A DNA stretch of 64,000 bases, taken from assembly GCA_031253995.1 (NCBI GenBank), contig JAIRVG010000054.1, positions 62,001 to 126,000 on the forward strand, written 5' to 3'. Of this stretch, positions 45,918 to 57,264 are shown piece after piece (the first letter of the stretch is position 1; each line of letters opens with the position of its first letter). The stretch is from Paucimonas sp. (GTDB lineage: Bacteria; Pseudomonadota; Gammaproteobacteria; Pseudomonadales; Pseudomonadaceae). The notes under the pieces are model-generated. The model did no database searches. It had not been told where the DNA came from and saw nothing but the letters and a program-made list of their open reading frames with translations. Position numbers and translations under genes: made by a program.

Positions 45918-46577
45918 ATGACGTTCAAGGCGCCGGACAGTCTCTCCGAGCAGATTGCCCATCACCTGGCCGAGCAGATCATCGGTGGGGTCCTCAAGCC
46001 TGCCGAGCGCATCCAGGAACAAAAGGTCACCCAGGCGCTGAATGTCAGCCGCGGCTCGGTGCGCGAGGCCCTGCTGATCCTCGAACGCCGCCACCTGGTG
46101 ACCATCCTGCCGCGCCGTGGCGCCCACGTGACCGAGCTCAACGAGCACAACCTGCGCAGCCTCTGCGCCCTGATGGGCGAGCTGTACATCCTGCTCGGCA
46201 ACTCCGTCGCCACCGGCTACCAGACGCCCGCCGACCTGGCGCCGTTCCTGGCCATCCAGCAACGCCTGCAGGACGCCAGCGAGCGCCAGGACATCAAGAC
46301 CTTCGTCGAGGAAAGCTTCGCGGTGATGCGCGCCGCCTATCCGTTCGCCAACAACCCCTACCTGCAGGAAACCGTGGAAAACCTGCAGCCGGCCATGAGC
46401 CGCGCCCACTACCTGGCGCTGGAGCGGCGCAAGACTCAGATGGACGACTTCCTGCAACTGTTCGCCCGCCTACTGCAGGCGGTGATCGCCCGCGACCTGG
46501 CGCAGATCCGCGAGGTGCTCGGCGAGTACTGCGCGCGCAGCTGCGAACTGGTCCTGGCCGCGCTGGTGACTGACTGA
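45918..46577 (+). CDS. GntR/FadR family transcriptional regulator
   Basis: 219 aa from ATG 45918; upstream residues in the same frame are non-coding. Winged HTH about 8-70 (GGVLKPAERIQEQKVTQALN, VSRGSVREALLILERR), FCD-type C-terminal domain about 85-210. Divergent from xdhA, so probably its regulator. Two bases upstream of smc, probably cotranscribed with it. Confidence 0.88.
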   Translation: MTFKAPDSLSEQIAHHLAEQIIGGVLKPAERIQEQKVTQALNVSRGSVREALLILERRHLVTILPRRGAHVTELNEHNLRSLCALMGELYILLGNSVATGYQTPADLAPFLAIQQRLQDASERQDIKTFVEESFAVMRAAYPFANNPYLQETVENLQPAMSRAHYLALERRKTQMDDFLQLFARLLQAVIARDLAQIREVLGEYCARSCELVLAALVTD

Positions 46578-46579
46578 TC

Positions 46580-49500
46580 ATGCGCCTCAAGTGCATCCGC
46601 CTGGCGGGCTTCAAGTCGTTCGTCGACCCGACCACCGTCAACTTCCCCAGCAACATGGCCGCCGTGGTCGGGCCCAATGGCTGCGGCAAGTCCAACATCA
46701 TCGACGCGGTGCGCTGGGTGATGGGCGAAAGCTCGGCGAAGAACCTGCGCGGCGAGTCGATGACCGACGTCATCTTCAACGGCTCCACCAGCCGCAAGCC
46801 GGTGAGCCAGGCGAGCATCGAGCTGGTGTTCGACAACAGCGACAACACCCTGGTGGGCGAATACGCCGCCTACGCCGAGATCTCCATCCGGCGCAAGGTC
46901 ACCCGCGACGCGCAGAACACCTACTACCTCAACGGCACCAAGTGCCGGCGCCGCGATATCACCGATATCTTCCTCGGCACCGGCCTGGGGCCGCGCAGCT
47001 ACTCGATCATCGAGCAGGGCATGATCTCCAAGCTGATCGAGGCCAAGCCCGAAGAGCTGCGCAACTTCATCGAGGAAGCCGCCGGCATCTCCAAGTACAA
47101 GGAGCGCCGCCGCGAGACCGAGAACCGCATCCGCCGCACCCAGGAAAACCTCGAACGCCTGACCGACCTGCGCGAAGAGCTGGAACGCCAGCTCGAACGC
47201 CTGCACCGCCAGGCCCAGGCGGCGGAGAAGTACAAGGAATACAAGGCCGAGGAACGCCAGCTCAAGGCGCAACTGTCGGCCCTGCGCTGGCGTGCGCTGG
47301 ATGAGCAGGTGCGCCAGCGCGAAAGCGTGATCGGCGACCAGGAAGTGTCCTTCGAAGCGTTGGTCGCCGACCAGCGCAACGCCGACGCCAGCATCGAGCG
47401 CCTGCGCGATGGCCACCACGAGCTGTCCGAGCGTTTCAACCAGGTGCAAGGCCGCTTCTATTCGGTGGGCGGCGATATCGCCCGTATCGAGCAGAGCATC
47501 CAGCACGGCCAGCAGCGCCTGCGCCAGTTGCAGGACGACCTCAAGGAAGCCGAGCGCTCGCGCCAGGAGACCGAGTCCCACCTGGGCCACGACCGCACCC
47601 TGCTGGCGACCCTGTCCGAAGAGCTGGAAATGCTCGAACCGGAACAGGAAATGACCCTGGCATCCTCCGAGGAAGCCGCGGCCACCCTGGAAGAAGCCGA
47701 AACCACCATGCACGGCTGGCAGGAGCAGTGGGACAGCTTCAACTCCCGCTCCGCCGAGCCCCGGCGCCAGGCCGAGGTGCAACAGTCGCGGATCCAGCAA
47801 CTGGAGCACAGCCTGGAGCGCCTGTCCGAGCGCCAGCGCAAGCTCGGCGAAGAGCGCGACCAGCTCAGTGCCGACCCGGAAGACGCGGCGATTCTCGAAC
47901 TGGCCGAACAGGTGGCCAGCAGCGAGCTGGTGCTGGAAGACCTGCAACTGGAAGAACAACAGGCCGCGGAGCGTCTCGACACGCTGCGCGAGCAACTGCA
48001 ACAGGCCACCCAGGCCCAGCAGCAGGCCCAGGGCGAGCTGCAACGCCTGGGCGGGCGCCTGGCCTCGCTGGAAGCCCTGCAACAGGCCGCGCTGGAACCC
48101 GGCAGCGGCGCCGCCGAATGGCTACAGGGGCAGGGCCTGGAACAGCGTCCGCGCCTGGCCGAGGGCCTGCGGGTCGAGGCGGGCTGGGAGCTGGCGGTGG
48201 AAACCGTGCTCGGCGCCGATCTGCAGGCGGTGCTGGTGGATGGCTTCAACGGCCTGAGCTTCGACGGCTTCGACCAAGGCGAACTGCGCCTGCTGGACGT
48301 CGCCGCCGGTGCGCCGCGCCTGCCCGGCAGCCTGCTGGACAAGGTCGAGGGCGCGGTGGACCTGGCGCCATGGCTGGGTCGCGTGCGGCCGGTGGAAACC
48401 CTCGATCAGGCGTTGGCACAACGGGCCCAGCTGGTTGAGGGTGAAAGTCTGGTCAGCCGTGACGGCTACTGGGTCGGCCGGCATTTCCTCCGGGTCAGCC
48501 GCGCCAGCGATGCCCAGGGCGGTGTGCTGGCCCGCGGCCAGGAGCTGGAACGCCTGGGCCTGGAGCAGGAAGAACAGCAAGCCCGTCTGGCCCAGCTGGA
48601 CGAGCAACTCGGCGACCTGCGCGAGCAGCAGCGCCAACTGGAAGACGGCCGCGAGCAATTGCGTCGCCGCGCCCAGGACGAAGCCCGCCAGCAGGGCGAA
48701 CTCAAGGCCAGGCTGTCCGCCGGCAAGGCCCGGGCCGAACAGCTCAACCTGCGTCGCCAGCGTCTCGAAGACGAACTGGCCGAAGCCGCCGAACAGCGCG
48801 CCGTCGAACAGGAACAACTGGGCGAGTCGCGCCTGATCCTGCAAGAGTCCCTGGACCTGATGGCCCAGGACACCGAGCAGCGCGAACTGCTCCTGGCCCA
48901 GCGCGACGGCCTGCGCGAGCACCTCGACCGCGTCCGCCAGGAAGCCCGCCAGCACAAGGACCACGCCCACCAGCTCGCCGTGCGCCTCGGCTCGCTGCGT
49001 GCCCAGCACGACTCCACCCGCCAGGCCCTCGAACGCCTGGAACTGCAATCCGAGCGCCTGACCGAAAAGCGCGAGCAACTGACGCTGAACCTGGAGGAGG
49101 GCGAGGCCCCGCTGGAAGAGCTGCGTCTCAAGCTCGAAGAGCTGCTGGAAAAGCGCATGAGCGTCGACGAGGAAATGCGCCAGGCCCGCCTGCACATGGA
49201 AGACGCCGACCGCGAACTGCGCGACGCCGAGAAGCGCCGCAGCCAGGCCGAGCAGCAATCCCAGCTGCTGCGCGGCCAACTGGAAAGCCATCGCCTGGAA
49301 TGGCAGGGCCTCAGCGTGCGCCGCAAGACCCTGCACGAACAGTTGCACGCCGACGGCTATGACCTCGACGGCGTGCTCGCCACCCTCACCGAGCAGGCCA
49401 GCGAACAGGAAGCCGAGGCCGAACTGGAACGCCTCGACGCCCGCATCCAGCGTCTCGGCGCCATCAACCTCGCGGCCATCGAGGAATACCAGCAGCAGTC

Positions 49501-50068
49501 CGAGCGCAAGCGCTACCTCGACGCCCAGGACGCCGACCTGGTGGAAGCCCTGGACACCCTGGAAAACGTCATCCGCAAGATCGACAAGGAAACCCGCAAC
49601 CGCTTCAAGGATACCTTCGATCAGATAAATGCCGGATTACAGGCACTTTTCCCGAAAGTTTTCGGTGGTGGCAGCGCTTACTTGGAACTGACGGGCGAAG
49701 ATCTACTCGATACAGGGGTGACGATCATGGCGCGCCCGCCGGGCAAGAAGAACAGCACCATTCATTTGCTCTCCGGCGGTGAAAAAGCGCTGACGGCCCT
49801 GGCCCTGGTATTTGCCATCTTCAAATTGAATCCCGCGCCGTTCTGCATGCTCGACGAAGTCGATGCGCCACTGGACGACGCCAACGTCGGCCGATATGCG
49901 CGACTGGTGAAAGAGATGAGTCAGACGGTTCAGTTCATCTATATCACCCACAACAAGATCGCCATGGAAATGGCGGACCAGTTGATGGGGGTGACCATGC
50001 ACGAGCCAGGCTGCTCGCGGCTGGTGGCGGTGGATGTGGAGGAGGCGATGGCCATGGTCGACGCCTGA
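46580..50068 (+). CDS. smc: Chromosome segregation protein SMC
   Basis: 1162 aa. Walker A GPNGCGKS at 31-38, long coiled coils about 165-500 and 640-1000, a hinge around 510-630, C-terminal signature LLSGGEKALTALALVFAIF and Walker B FCMLDEVDAPLDD. ATP-driven DNA-looping SMC dimer. Follows the GntR gene by two bases and is followed by a hairpin terminator before zipA. Confidence 0.97.
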   Translation: MRLKCIRLAGFKSFVDPTTVNFPSNMAAVVGPNGCGKSNIIDAVRWVMGESSAKNLRGESMTDVIFNGSTSRKPVSQASIELVFDNSDNTLVGEYAAYAEISIRRKVTRDAQNTYYLNGTKCRRRDITDIFLGTGLGPRSYSIIEQGMISKLIEAKPEELRNFIEEAAGISKYKERRRETENRIRRTQENLERLTDLREELERQLERLHRQAQAAEKYKEYKAEERQLKAQLSALRWRALDEQVRQRESVIGDQEVSFEALVADQRNADASIERLRDGHHELSERFNQVQGRFYSVGGDIARIEQSIQHGQQRLRQLQDDLKEAERSRQETESHLGHDRTLLATLSEELEMLEPEQEMTLASSEEAAATLEEAETTMHGWQEQWDSFNSRSAEPRRQAEVQQSRIQQLEHSLERLSERQRKLGEERDQLSADPEDAAILELAEQVASSELVLEDLQLEEQQAAERLDTLREQLQQATQAQQQAQGELQRLGGRLASLEALQQAALEPGSGAAEWLQGQGLEQRPRLAEGLRVEAGWELAVETVLGADLQAVLVDGFNGLSFDGFDQGELRLLDVAAGAPRLPGSLLDKVEGAVDLAPWLGRVRPVETLDQALAQRAQLVEGESLVSRDGYWVGRHFLRVSRASDAQGGVLARGQELERLGLEQEEQQARLAQLDEQLGDLREQQRQLEDGREQLRRRAQDEARQQGELKARLSAGKARAEQLNLRRQRLEDELAEAAEQRAVEQEQLGESRLILQESLDLMAQDTEQRELLLAQRDGLREHLDRVRQEARQHKDHAHQLAVRLGSLRAQHDSTRQALERLELQSERLTEKREQLTLNLEEGEAPLEELRLKLEELLEKRMSVDEEMRQARLHMEDADRELRDAEKRRSQAEQQSQLLRGQLESHRLEWQGLSVRRKTLHEQLHADGYDLDGVLATLTEQASEQEAEAELERLDARIQRLGAINLAAIEEYQQQSERKRYLDAQDADLVEALDTLENVIRKIDKETRNRFKDTFDQINAGLQALFPKVFGGGSAYLELTGEDLLDTGVTIMARPPGKKNSTIHLLSGGEKALTALALVFAIFKLNPAPFCMLDEVDAPLDDANVGRYARLVKEMSQTVQFIYITHNKIAMEMADQLMGVTMHEPGCSRLVAVDVEEAMAMVDA

Positions 50069-50214
50069 AACAGGAAAAACCGCACGATCTTCGAGCAAAT
50101 GGCCTGTCAGTCGCGACAGACGGTGTAAAGTTATCTTTGGTCGTGCTAGCTTAATGTCAATTTTTCGTACGTGGGTAAAACGTCAGTCAGAACATAGAGT
50201 TGGCGCCACGTTTT

Positions 50215-50238
50215 AAAGGGTTTTAACCCTTTTATTTT
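50215..50238 (+). terminator. Rho-independent hairpin before zipA
   Basis: AAAGGGTT and AACCCTTT stem followed by a T-rich tail (TTATTTTT), 147 nt after smc and 31 nt before zipA. Could end smc transcription or attenuate zipA. Confidence 0.55.
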
Positions 50239-50268
50239 TCAGCATTTTTTACAGAGGCACGGGATTAC

Positions 50269-51141
50269 ATGGAAATCGGTCTGCGCGAATGGCTGATCGT
50301 CATCGGCATCATTGTCATAGCCGGTATTCTCTTCGACGGCTGGCGCCGCATGCGTGGCGGCAAGGGCAAGTTGAAATTCCGTCTGGATCGCAGTTTCTCC
50401 AATCTTCCCGACGAAGAAAGCAATGCCGAAGTGCTCGGCCCGTCCCGCGTGCTCGATACGCACCAGGAGCCGCAGCTCGACGAGGACGACCTGCCGTCGA
50501 TGAGCGCCCCGGCCCGCGATTCCAAACCGGGCAAGAGCAACAAGCGCGGCAAGCGTGGCAGCGAGCCGCAGCAGGGTGACCTCAACCTCAGCGCCGAACC
50601 GCGCGAGCCCGACCTGTTTGCCGATGCCGACGACGATTTCCCAGCGGAAAAACCGCGCACCACCACCACCGGCTACGGCACCGCTGCCGAGGGCAAGGAA
50701 TTGCCACCGGTCGAGGAAGTGCTGGTGATCAGCGTGATTTCCCGTGACGAAGGCGGCTTCAAGGGCCCGGCCCTGCTGCAGAACATCCTGGAAAGCGGCC
50801 TGCGTTTCGGCGAGATGGACATCTTCCACCGTCACGAAAGCATGGCCGGCAATGGCGAAGTCCTGTTCTCCATGGCTAACGCCGTCAAGCCGGGCGTATT
50901 CGACCTCGACGACATCGACCACTTCAGCACCCGTGCCGTGAGCTTCTTCCTCGGCCTGCCGGGCCCGCGTCATCCGAAGCAGGCCTTCGACGTGATGGTG
51001 GCAGCGGCGCGCAAGCTGGCCCATGAGCTGGACGGCGAACTGAAGGACGACCAGCGCAGCGTGCTGACCGCCCAGACCATCGAGCACTACCGCCAGCGAA
51101 TCGTCGAATTCGAACGCCGTGCCCTGACCCAGAAGCGCTGA
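50269..51141 (+). CDS. zipA: Cell division protein ZipA
   Basis: 290 aa. N-terminal membrane anchor ([17 protein letters not shown], about 9-25), acidic and Pro/Ala/Lys-rich linker (about 60-145), and C-terminal FtsZ-binding domain (about 150-285: [39 protein letters not shown]). Tethers FtsZ to the membrane at the septum. Order smc-zipA-ligA is typical of Pseudomonas. Confidence 0.96.
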   Translation: MEIGLREWLIVIGIIVIAGILFDGWRRMRGGKGKLKFRLDRSFSNLPDEESNAEVLGPSRVLDTHQEPQLDEDDLPSMSAPARDSKPGKSNKRGKRGSEPQQGDLNLSAEPREPDLFADADDDFPAEKPRTTTTGYGTAAEGKELPPVEEVLVISVISRDEGGFKGPALLQNILESGLRFGEMDIFHRHESMAGNGEVLFSMANAVKPGVFDLDDIDHFSTRAVSFFLGLPGPRHPKQAFDVMVAAARKLAHELDGELKDDQRSVLTAQTIEHYRQRIVEFERRALTQKR

Positions 51142-51195
51142 AAAGAATAGAAACACGCAAGAGTAGGCTGGTGGATGCCAGTCAGTTGAACCTTG

Positions 51196-51217
51196 GGGCC
51201 GCTTAGCGGCCCTTTGT
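51196..51217 (+). terminator. Hairpin after zipA
   Basis: GGGCCGC and GCGGCCC arms with a TTA loop then CTTTGTG. The T-run is weak. Confidence 0.5.
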
Positions 51218-51327
51218 GCTTACAGAGATAACGCGAGCAACACGGACCTGGTGGGAACTGGCATTGCCAGTGAATCCACCACAGAACCCAGTGATGGCTG
51301 GCATTGTCAGTGAGTCCACCACCAAAC

Positions 51328-51403
51328 CCTGTGGGAGCTGGCTTGCCAGCGATGACGGTGGTGAGTTCACTAGTGCAATCGCTGGCAAGCCAGCTCCCAC
51401 AGG
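51328..51403. repeat. REP palindrome, with decayed copies just upstream
   Basis: CCTGTGGGAGCTGGCTTGCC and its inverse. The stretch 51249-51320 holds two decayed half copies (GTGGGAACTGGCATTGCCAG, GGCTGGCATTGTCAG). All sit in the zipA-ligA gap. Confidence 0.85.
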
Positions 51404-51441
51404 TCCGTGCAGAACCCTGGCTTTTCTGTAGTCCCAACTGA

Positions 51442-53844
<2,403 letters not shown>

Positions 53845-53884
53845 CGTCCCTCGCGGTGTCCGCGTTCCCATGGGCGACGCGGAC

Positions 53885-53910
53885 CCCTGTGGGAGCTGGC
53901 TTGCCAGCGA
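53885..53910. repeat. Single REP arm
   Basis: CCCTGTGGGAGCTGGCTTGC followed by CAGCGA, without a nearby inverted partner: a solitary or decayed REP. Confidence 0.75.
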
Positions 53911-54101
53911 TTGCGTCGGTGAATTCAGCCTCCTGATTGCGGTGGTTCGCCGCCCTCACAATCAGCCTTCATTTCGGTATGCCTGACACAACTGGCGCTC
54001 AGGCTCTCCGACAGCTTCGCCATCAATTGCCAAAAGACGCGCAGCTAGTCCCTCGCCTCGGACAAGTCCTTGAGAAATGATGATTTTTTCTCACCCAAAG
54101 G

Positions 54102-54129
54102 TTGTAACTCTGCCGCAGACCGGTACAAT
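54102..54129 (+). promoter_or_regulatory. Sigma-70 promoter of ffs
   Basis: -35 TTGTAA (54102-54107), 16-nt spacer, -10 TACAAT (54124-54129), about 30 nt upstream of the RNA. Well placed. Confidence 0.65.
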
Positions 54130-54131
54130 GG

Positions 54132-54157
54132 CGCGGCTCGTCACCTGACGAGCCGCG
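54132..54157 (+). other. Perfect 12-nt-arm hairpin in the ffs leader
   Basis: CGCGGCTCGTCA paired with TGACGAGCCGCG, 2-nt loop, starting two bases after the -10 element. It would form the very 5' end of the precursor. Possibly a processing or protective structure. Confidence 0.65.
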
Positions 54158-54159
54158 TT

Positions 54160-54275
54160 ATGGTGGCCCCATCGGTCCCCCCGCAACGATTACCCGTAAA
54201 CCTGGTCAGGCCCGGAAGGGAGCAGCCACAGCGGGAACATTGTGTGCCGGGGTGTGGCTGGTGGGGCCGCCTCCA
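54160..54275 (+). ncRNA. ffs: Signal recognition particle RNA (4.5S RNA)
   Basis: Matches the bacterial small SRP RNA: the distal domain GTCAGGCCCGGAAGGGAGCA, then CAGCCACAGCGGGAACAT and GTGCCGGGGTGTGGCTGGT. The ends pair (GGTGGCCCC and GGGGCCGCC), closing the long hairpin. With Ffh it targets nascent membrane proteins. Termini are approximate. It lies after ligA, as in other Pseudomonas; dnaX would normally be close downstream but is not in this window. Confidence 0.95.
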
Positions 54276-54655
54276 TTCTATAAGTTCTTGATTTATCAAG
54301 GATTCTTCGCAAGAAAATACAGAAGTGGACCAGCGTTTAGGCACACCAGAGTGGTACGCCGTGCTGGGCATTCTAGTGTCAAGCCTCTTCGCATCCAAGC
54401 CCCTGATTTCAGGCTCTACGCGGGCCGATGTGAGGTCGATCATGTACCTCTCATATCTAGCCGTACCGACCTTCATTTCTGATATGGCCATGGGCTATTA
54501 TTTAAAGCCGTTCGCCGTAGGCGCGTCACGTTCCAGAGAATATGACTCTTCGGGTCGCTCTGGGCTGACTTTCCCCTTGCAACAGTTGGGCGTGATTTGG
54601 GCGTAGTCGACCAGTGCTGACTGGCCATCATTTATCTCACTAGGCAAAGGAATGT
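54276..54655. other. 380-nt region at the ffs/accessory junction
   Basis: No confident gene. Short open frames on both strands exist, but none shows a recognisable domain. The composition turns AT-richer just past ffs. Possible left boundary of an inserted region; I saw no direct repeat that would define an attachment site. Confidence 0.4.
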
Positions 54656-55576
54656 ATGTCGCAGGTATCCATCCCTCATGTTGTGTTTCTGCTTCTAGAG
54701 CCTCAGCCAGCCTCTGTACAGCCATCTGCACTTGTTGGCGCCCCTAAGCTCCCTCCAGAGCTTTACACCGATGACGACCACCATGGACGGATCTACTGTC
54801 CGGACTGCGGTGTTATGTGTGGCAGACGACCTCGCAAGAGTCCGAAACGAAAAGATGGAGTGCCCGCGTTCTATTTCCATATGCCAGGGTTTGACACGGT
54901 CGAGTGTCCTCACCGGAAAAGAGGGGCGGCGGGAGGTGGCGGGGACGCTGATGCTAAGCAGAGGCGAGCTATCAACATCGTTACTTTCGCTGGCTGGAAG
55001 AGCTTGGCGGACAATGACGAGCGGGAAGATGACGATGACGATGATTACCTCAAGCCGAAAAGGAAAGAGGCTCAGAATGGCTCGTCAGTTAGCGGTAGGG
55101 GAGGGTTCGAGAATTACTTCGACTCAGATGGAAACCTTCTCAATCCGGGGCGCTTCAAGACTGTCAGAAGGCTAGTGCAACTGGCTCAAGTGAATCTGAA
55201 CATTGCGGTTCAGTTTGGTGGTGAGGATGCGATTCGTTTACATGATCTGATCGTTTCTATCGAAAAGGCTCAGCGAAATATCAAGCCTTATTTGCGGAAA
55301 AGCTTCCTGTTCTTCGGCAAACCTACTTCCATTGTCAAAGGCGCATATGGGAGGGTTTTTTTCAACTTTAACTCTCCGGGACATGATCTCAGTGGGCACT
55401 GCGAGCTCGATATCTTTGAGTCTCGTGGCTGGAAGACCTTTGAGCGGGACAATTATTACATGTTCTATGGTCAGGTCGATGGAGATGAGAAGCATTCTAT
55501 AATTAAGGTGCTCGAAGCTGGCCAAATAGATCGTGTTCCCGCCACGGCTCGGCAGTTATTCGACGGGCTGCTGTGA
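54656..55576 (+). CDS. Unknown protein with N-terminal zinc-binding-like motif
   Basis: 306 aa; AAAGGA lies just upstream of the ATG. The N-terminal part has C48 and C51 (YCPDCG), a basic stretch, FYFHMPGF, then C84 and H86 (ECPHRK). This spacing resembles the zinc ribbon of CoiA-like proteins. A highly acidic run (EREDDDDDDY at about 122-131) precedes a C-terminal domain (about 150-300) with no recognised family. Codon use is less GC-biased than the core genes, suggesting transfer. Confidence 0.6.
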   Translation: MSQVSIPHVVFLLLEPQPASVQPSALVGAPKLPPELYTDDDHHGRIYCPDCGVMCGRRPRKSPKRKDGVPAFYFHMPGFDTVECPHRKRGAAGGGGDADAKQRRAINIVTFAGWKSLADNDEREDDDDDDYLKPKRKEAQNGSSVSGRGGFENYFDSDGNLLNPGRFKTVRRLVQLAQVNLNIAVQFGGEDAIRLHDLIVSIEKAQRNIKPYLRKSFLFFGKPTSIVKGAYGRVFFNFNSPGHDLSGHCELDIFESRGWKTFERDNYYMFYGQVDGDEKHSIIKVLEAGQIDRVPATARQLFDGLL

Positions 55577-55731
55577 AGTGATGAGAGTGATGTGTGGAGC
55601 TTTCCATCGACGCGTCATCCAGCACGCCACAGATTCGGTGATTTGCAAAGCCTATAGGTTAGTATTATCCATAGGCTTCACTGATGGTGGGGTTTTAATT
55701 AACAGCAGGGGTTGCCGTTAGTTCGCATGCT

Positions 55732-56436
55732 CTATTCTATGCGAGGGGGCTCCCCCTCATGCCCGAGCAGAGGGTTCTCAGCGCTACTAGGAAGCTGCTC
55801 CGCTCTCGCTTGTGCTTTCCAAGCATATCCAATCAGTTCCCCGATTCGATCAGTAAAGGGTTTGGCATCTTTGCCTAGCTTCCCAACGGCAACTCCAAAA
55901 TCTCCCATGAGGCTGTAAAAGCGGTCAAGACTGGAAATTTTTTTGTGCAGCTCCTTCTGAAGATCCTCCAGCCTTTTCAACAGTCGCTGCTTGTGCCCAG
56001 AGTCTAATTCAGAATCTTTGGATATTAATCCGCGTAACTCATTTATAATTTCTTGAATTCTGTTGATGTCACCGTCTGTAAATTCGTAGGCGAAGCCGTT
56101 GGCTAGGGTAATGTTGAAGCTCTTTTTCAACGAGTCCAATCTTTTTGCTGAGGATTGACCGACAAGGTTGCTTAAACTTTCCTGAACGAAGCTCTGCATT
56201 CTGTTGCAGACATAGCCCATGTGTCCTTCAATATCCGGGTGAACGGTGCCTGTATCAATAAGTCCATTTTCTTCAAGTGTCAGCAGCAGGGCTGTGGCTT
56301 GTAAGTAAACGTTGTGAATGTCTTCGGTCCAATCTGTTGATTGGCTGGCGAAATCTATCGCGAATCGACAGGTTTCAATTGCACCCTCTATCGGGTCATC
56401 CGCTGCCTTTTGCAAAACCTCTTGTGGAATGCTCAT
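55732..56436 (-). CDS. Unknown protein with coiled coil
   Basis: 234 aa from ATG 56436 (MSIPQEVLQKAADDP), preceded by AAGGAG. Mostly helical: residues about 120-200 carry Lys/Leu/Glu-rich heptads (KQRLLKRLEDLQKELHKKIS). No signal peptide. No family recognised. AT-rich codons compared with core genes. Could be a defence or prophage-borne gene, but nothing shows it directly. Confidence 0.55.
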   Translation of the reverse strand: MSIPQEVLQKAADDPIEGAIETCRFAIDFASQSTDWTEDIHNVYLQATALLLTLEENGLIDTGTVHPDIEGHMGYVCNRMQSFVQESLSNLVGQSSAKRLDSLKKSFNITLANGFAYEFTDGDINRIQEIINELRGLISKDSELDSGHKQRLLKRLEDLQKELHKKISSLDRFYSLMGDFGVAVGKLGKDAKPFTDRIGELIGYAWKAQARAEQLPSSAENPLLGHEGEPPRIE

Positions 56437-56673
56437 GTCGCTCCTTGATGATTTTCCAGTCGGAATGTTTGAGAATTGGAAGCAGCTATTGACTACATCA
56501 GTTCTCAGCTTCATAACCCCGTTGAGCTTTTGGTTCCTGTTGAGAGTATTCACCTGTTACCTAGAATTGCGGCCTGCTCAAAAAGACTCTCAGAGTGGGT
56601 CAGTCCTCAATACCCTAGTCGTACTGCATTGCTCATCGCAAGAAGGATTTCAAAATATCAGCAGGCACGAAAA
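56437..56673. other. Gap upstream of the coiled-coil gene
   Basis: No gene supported; short overlapping open frames only. Confidence 0.4.
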
Positions 56674-56692
56674 AGCCGCCCGTAGGCGGCTT
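56673..56692 (-). terminator. Rho-independent terminator (minus strand)
   Basis: AAGCCGCC/GGCGGCTT stem with a 4-nt loop; on the minus strand it runs into T5. It lies about 80 nt after the small gene at 56774-56908. Confidence 0.7.
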
Positions 56693-56773
56693 GTAAGCGT
56701 GCTCAGGAGCGTAGACGCTCGATGCCCGAGGGATGGCACTCAGAGTGCTGATCGAGTGTCTGAAGGGCTGTCA

Positions 56774-56908
56774 TCACGTGTCGTGGACCTGTGTCGATCC
56801 TCGTTGACCTACCCATAGGGACAGTTCGTCCAGGGCCGCTCTGAGAGCCGTCTGGTTCATAAACAGCAGTTCTAGGGTATTAGCGACCACCTCGGTCTTG
56901 TCGTCCAT
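56774..56908 (-). CDS. Small protein of 44 aa
   Basis: Begins MDDKTEVVANTLELLF and ends QRGSTQVHDT. GAGGAAG lies at normal distance upstream of the ATG and a terminator follows, so translation is plausible. Appears amphipathic helical. I vaguely recall longer Pseudomonas proteins with a similar LWVxQRG segment, so it may be truncated. Function unknown. Confidence 0.5.
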   Translation of the reverse strand: MDDKTEVVANTLELLFMNQTALRAALDELSLWVGQRGSTQVHDT

Positions 56909-56929
56909 CTAATGCTTCCTCAGGTACTC

Positions 56930-57061
56930 TCATGGTACCTCAGCGGACTGAGACAGGTCCCGCTTGATACGATAGACGCTAGCCACTCCCACGTCAGCCA
57001 TCTTGGCGATTTCCTCGATTTTCAATCTGCCCCGCTTTAGTAGGTCGGCCACCTTCTGGCC
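56930..57061 (-). pseudogene. Remnant helix-turn-helix of a resolvase-type recombinase
   Basis: 43 codons between stops on the minus strand. The translation includes ADLLKRGRLKIEEIAK then MADVGVASVYRIKRDL, a typical C-terminal HTH of Hin/resolvase-family proteins. No start and no catalytic domain, so probably a relic of a mobile element. Confidence 0.45.
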
Positions 57062-57264
57062 TCAAGCGGTGACGCCACACCATGAACAGGCAGGATAGCG
57101 GCGATCATCATTACTATCGGATTGGAATGTTGAAACAGCCTGCGGACAAAAATTGAGATTGGTACAGGCCGGCTCAGGGCGTCGAGGTGCTGATGCGATT
57201 TTTGGTCTATCGTGTGATGCTGGTTGCTGTGGCGACATAAATCGAAATCATTAAGGAGAGTCTG
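57062..57264. other. Upstream region of the HEPN-like gene
   Basis: No gene seen. AAGGAGAG sits just before the start at 57265. Promoter elements not identified. Confidence 0.4.

Noticed and set aside
54498..54731. 77-codon minus-strand frame overlapping the start of the zinc-motif gene
   Set aside because: It overlaps the 5' part of a better supported gene with a ribosome site and shows no domain.
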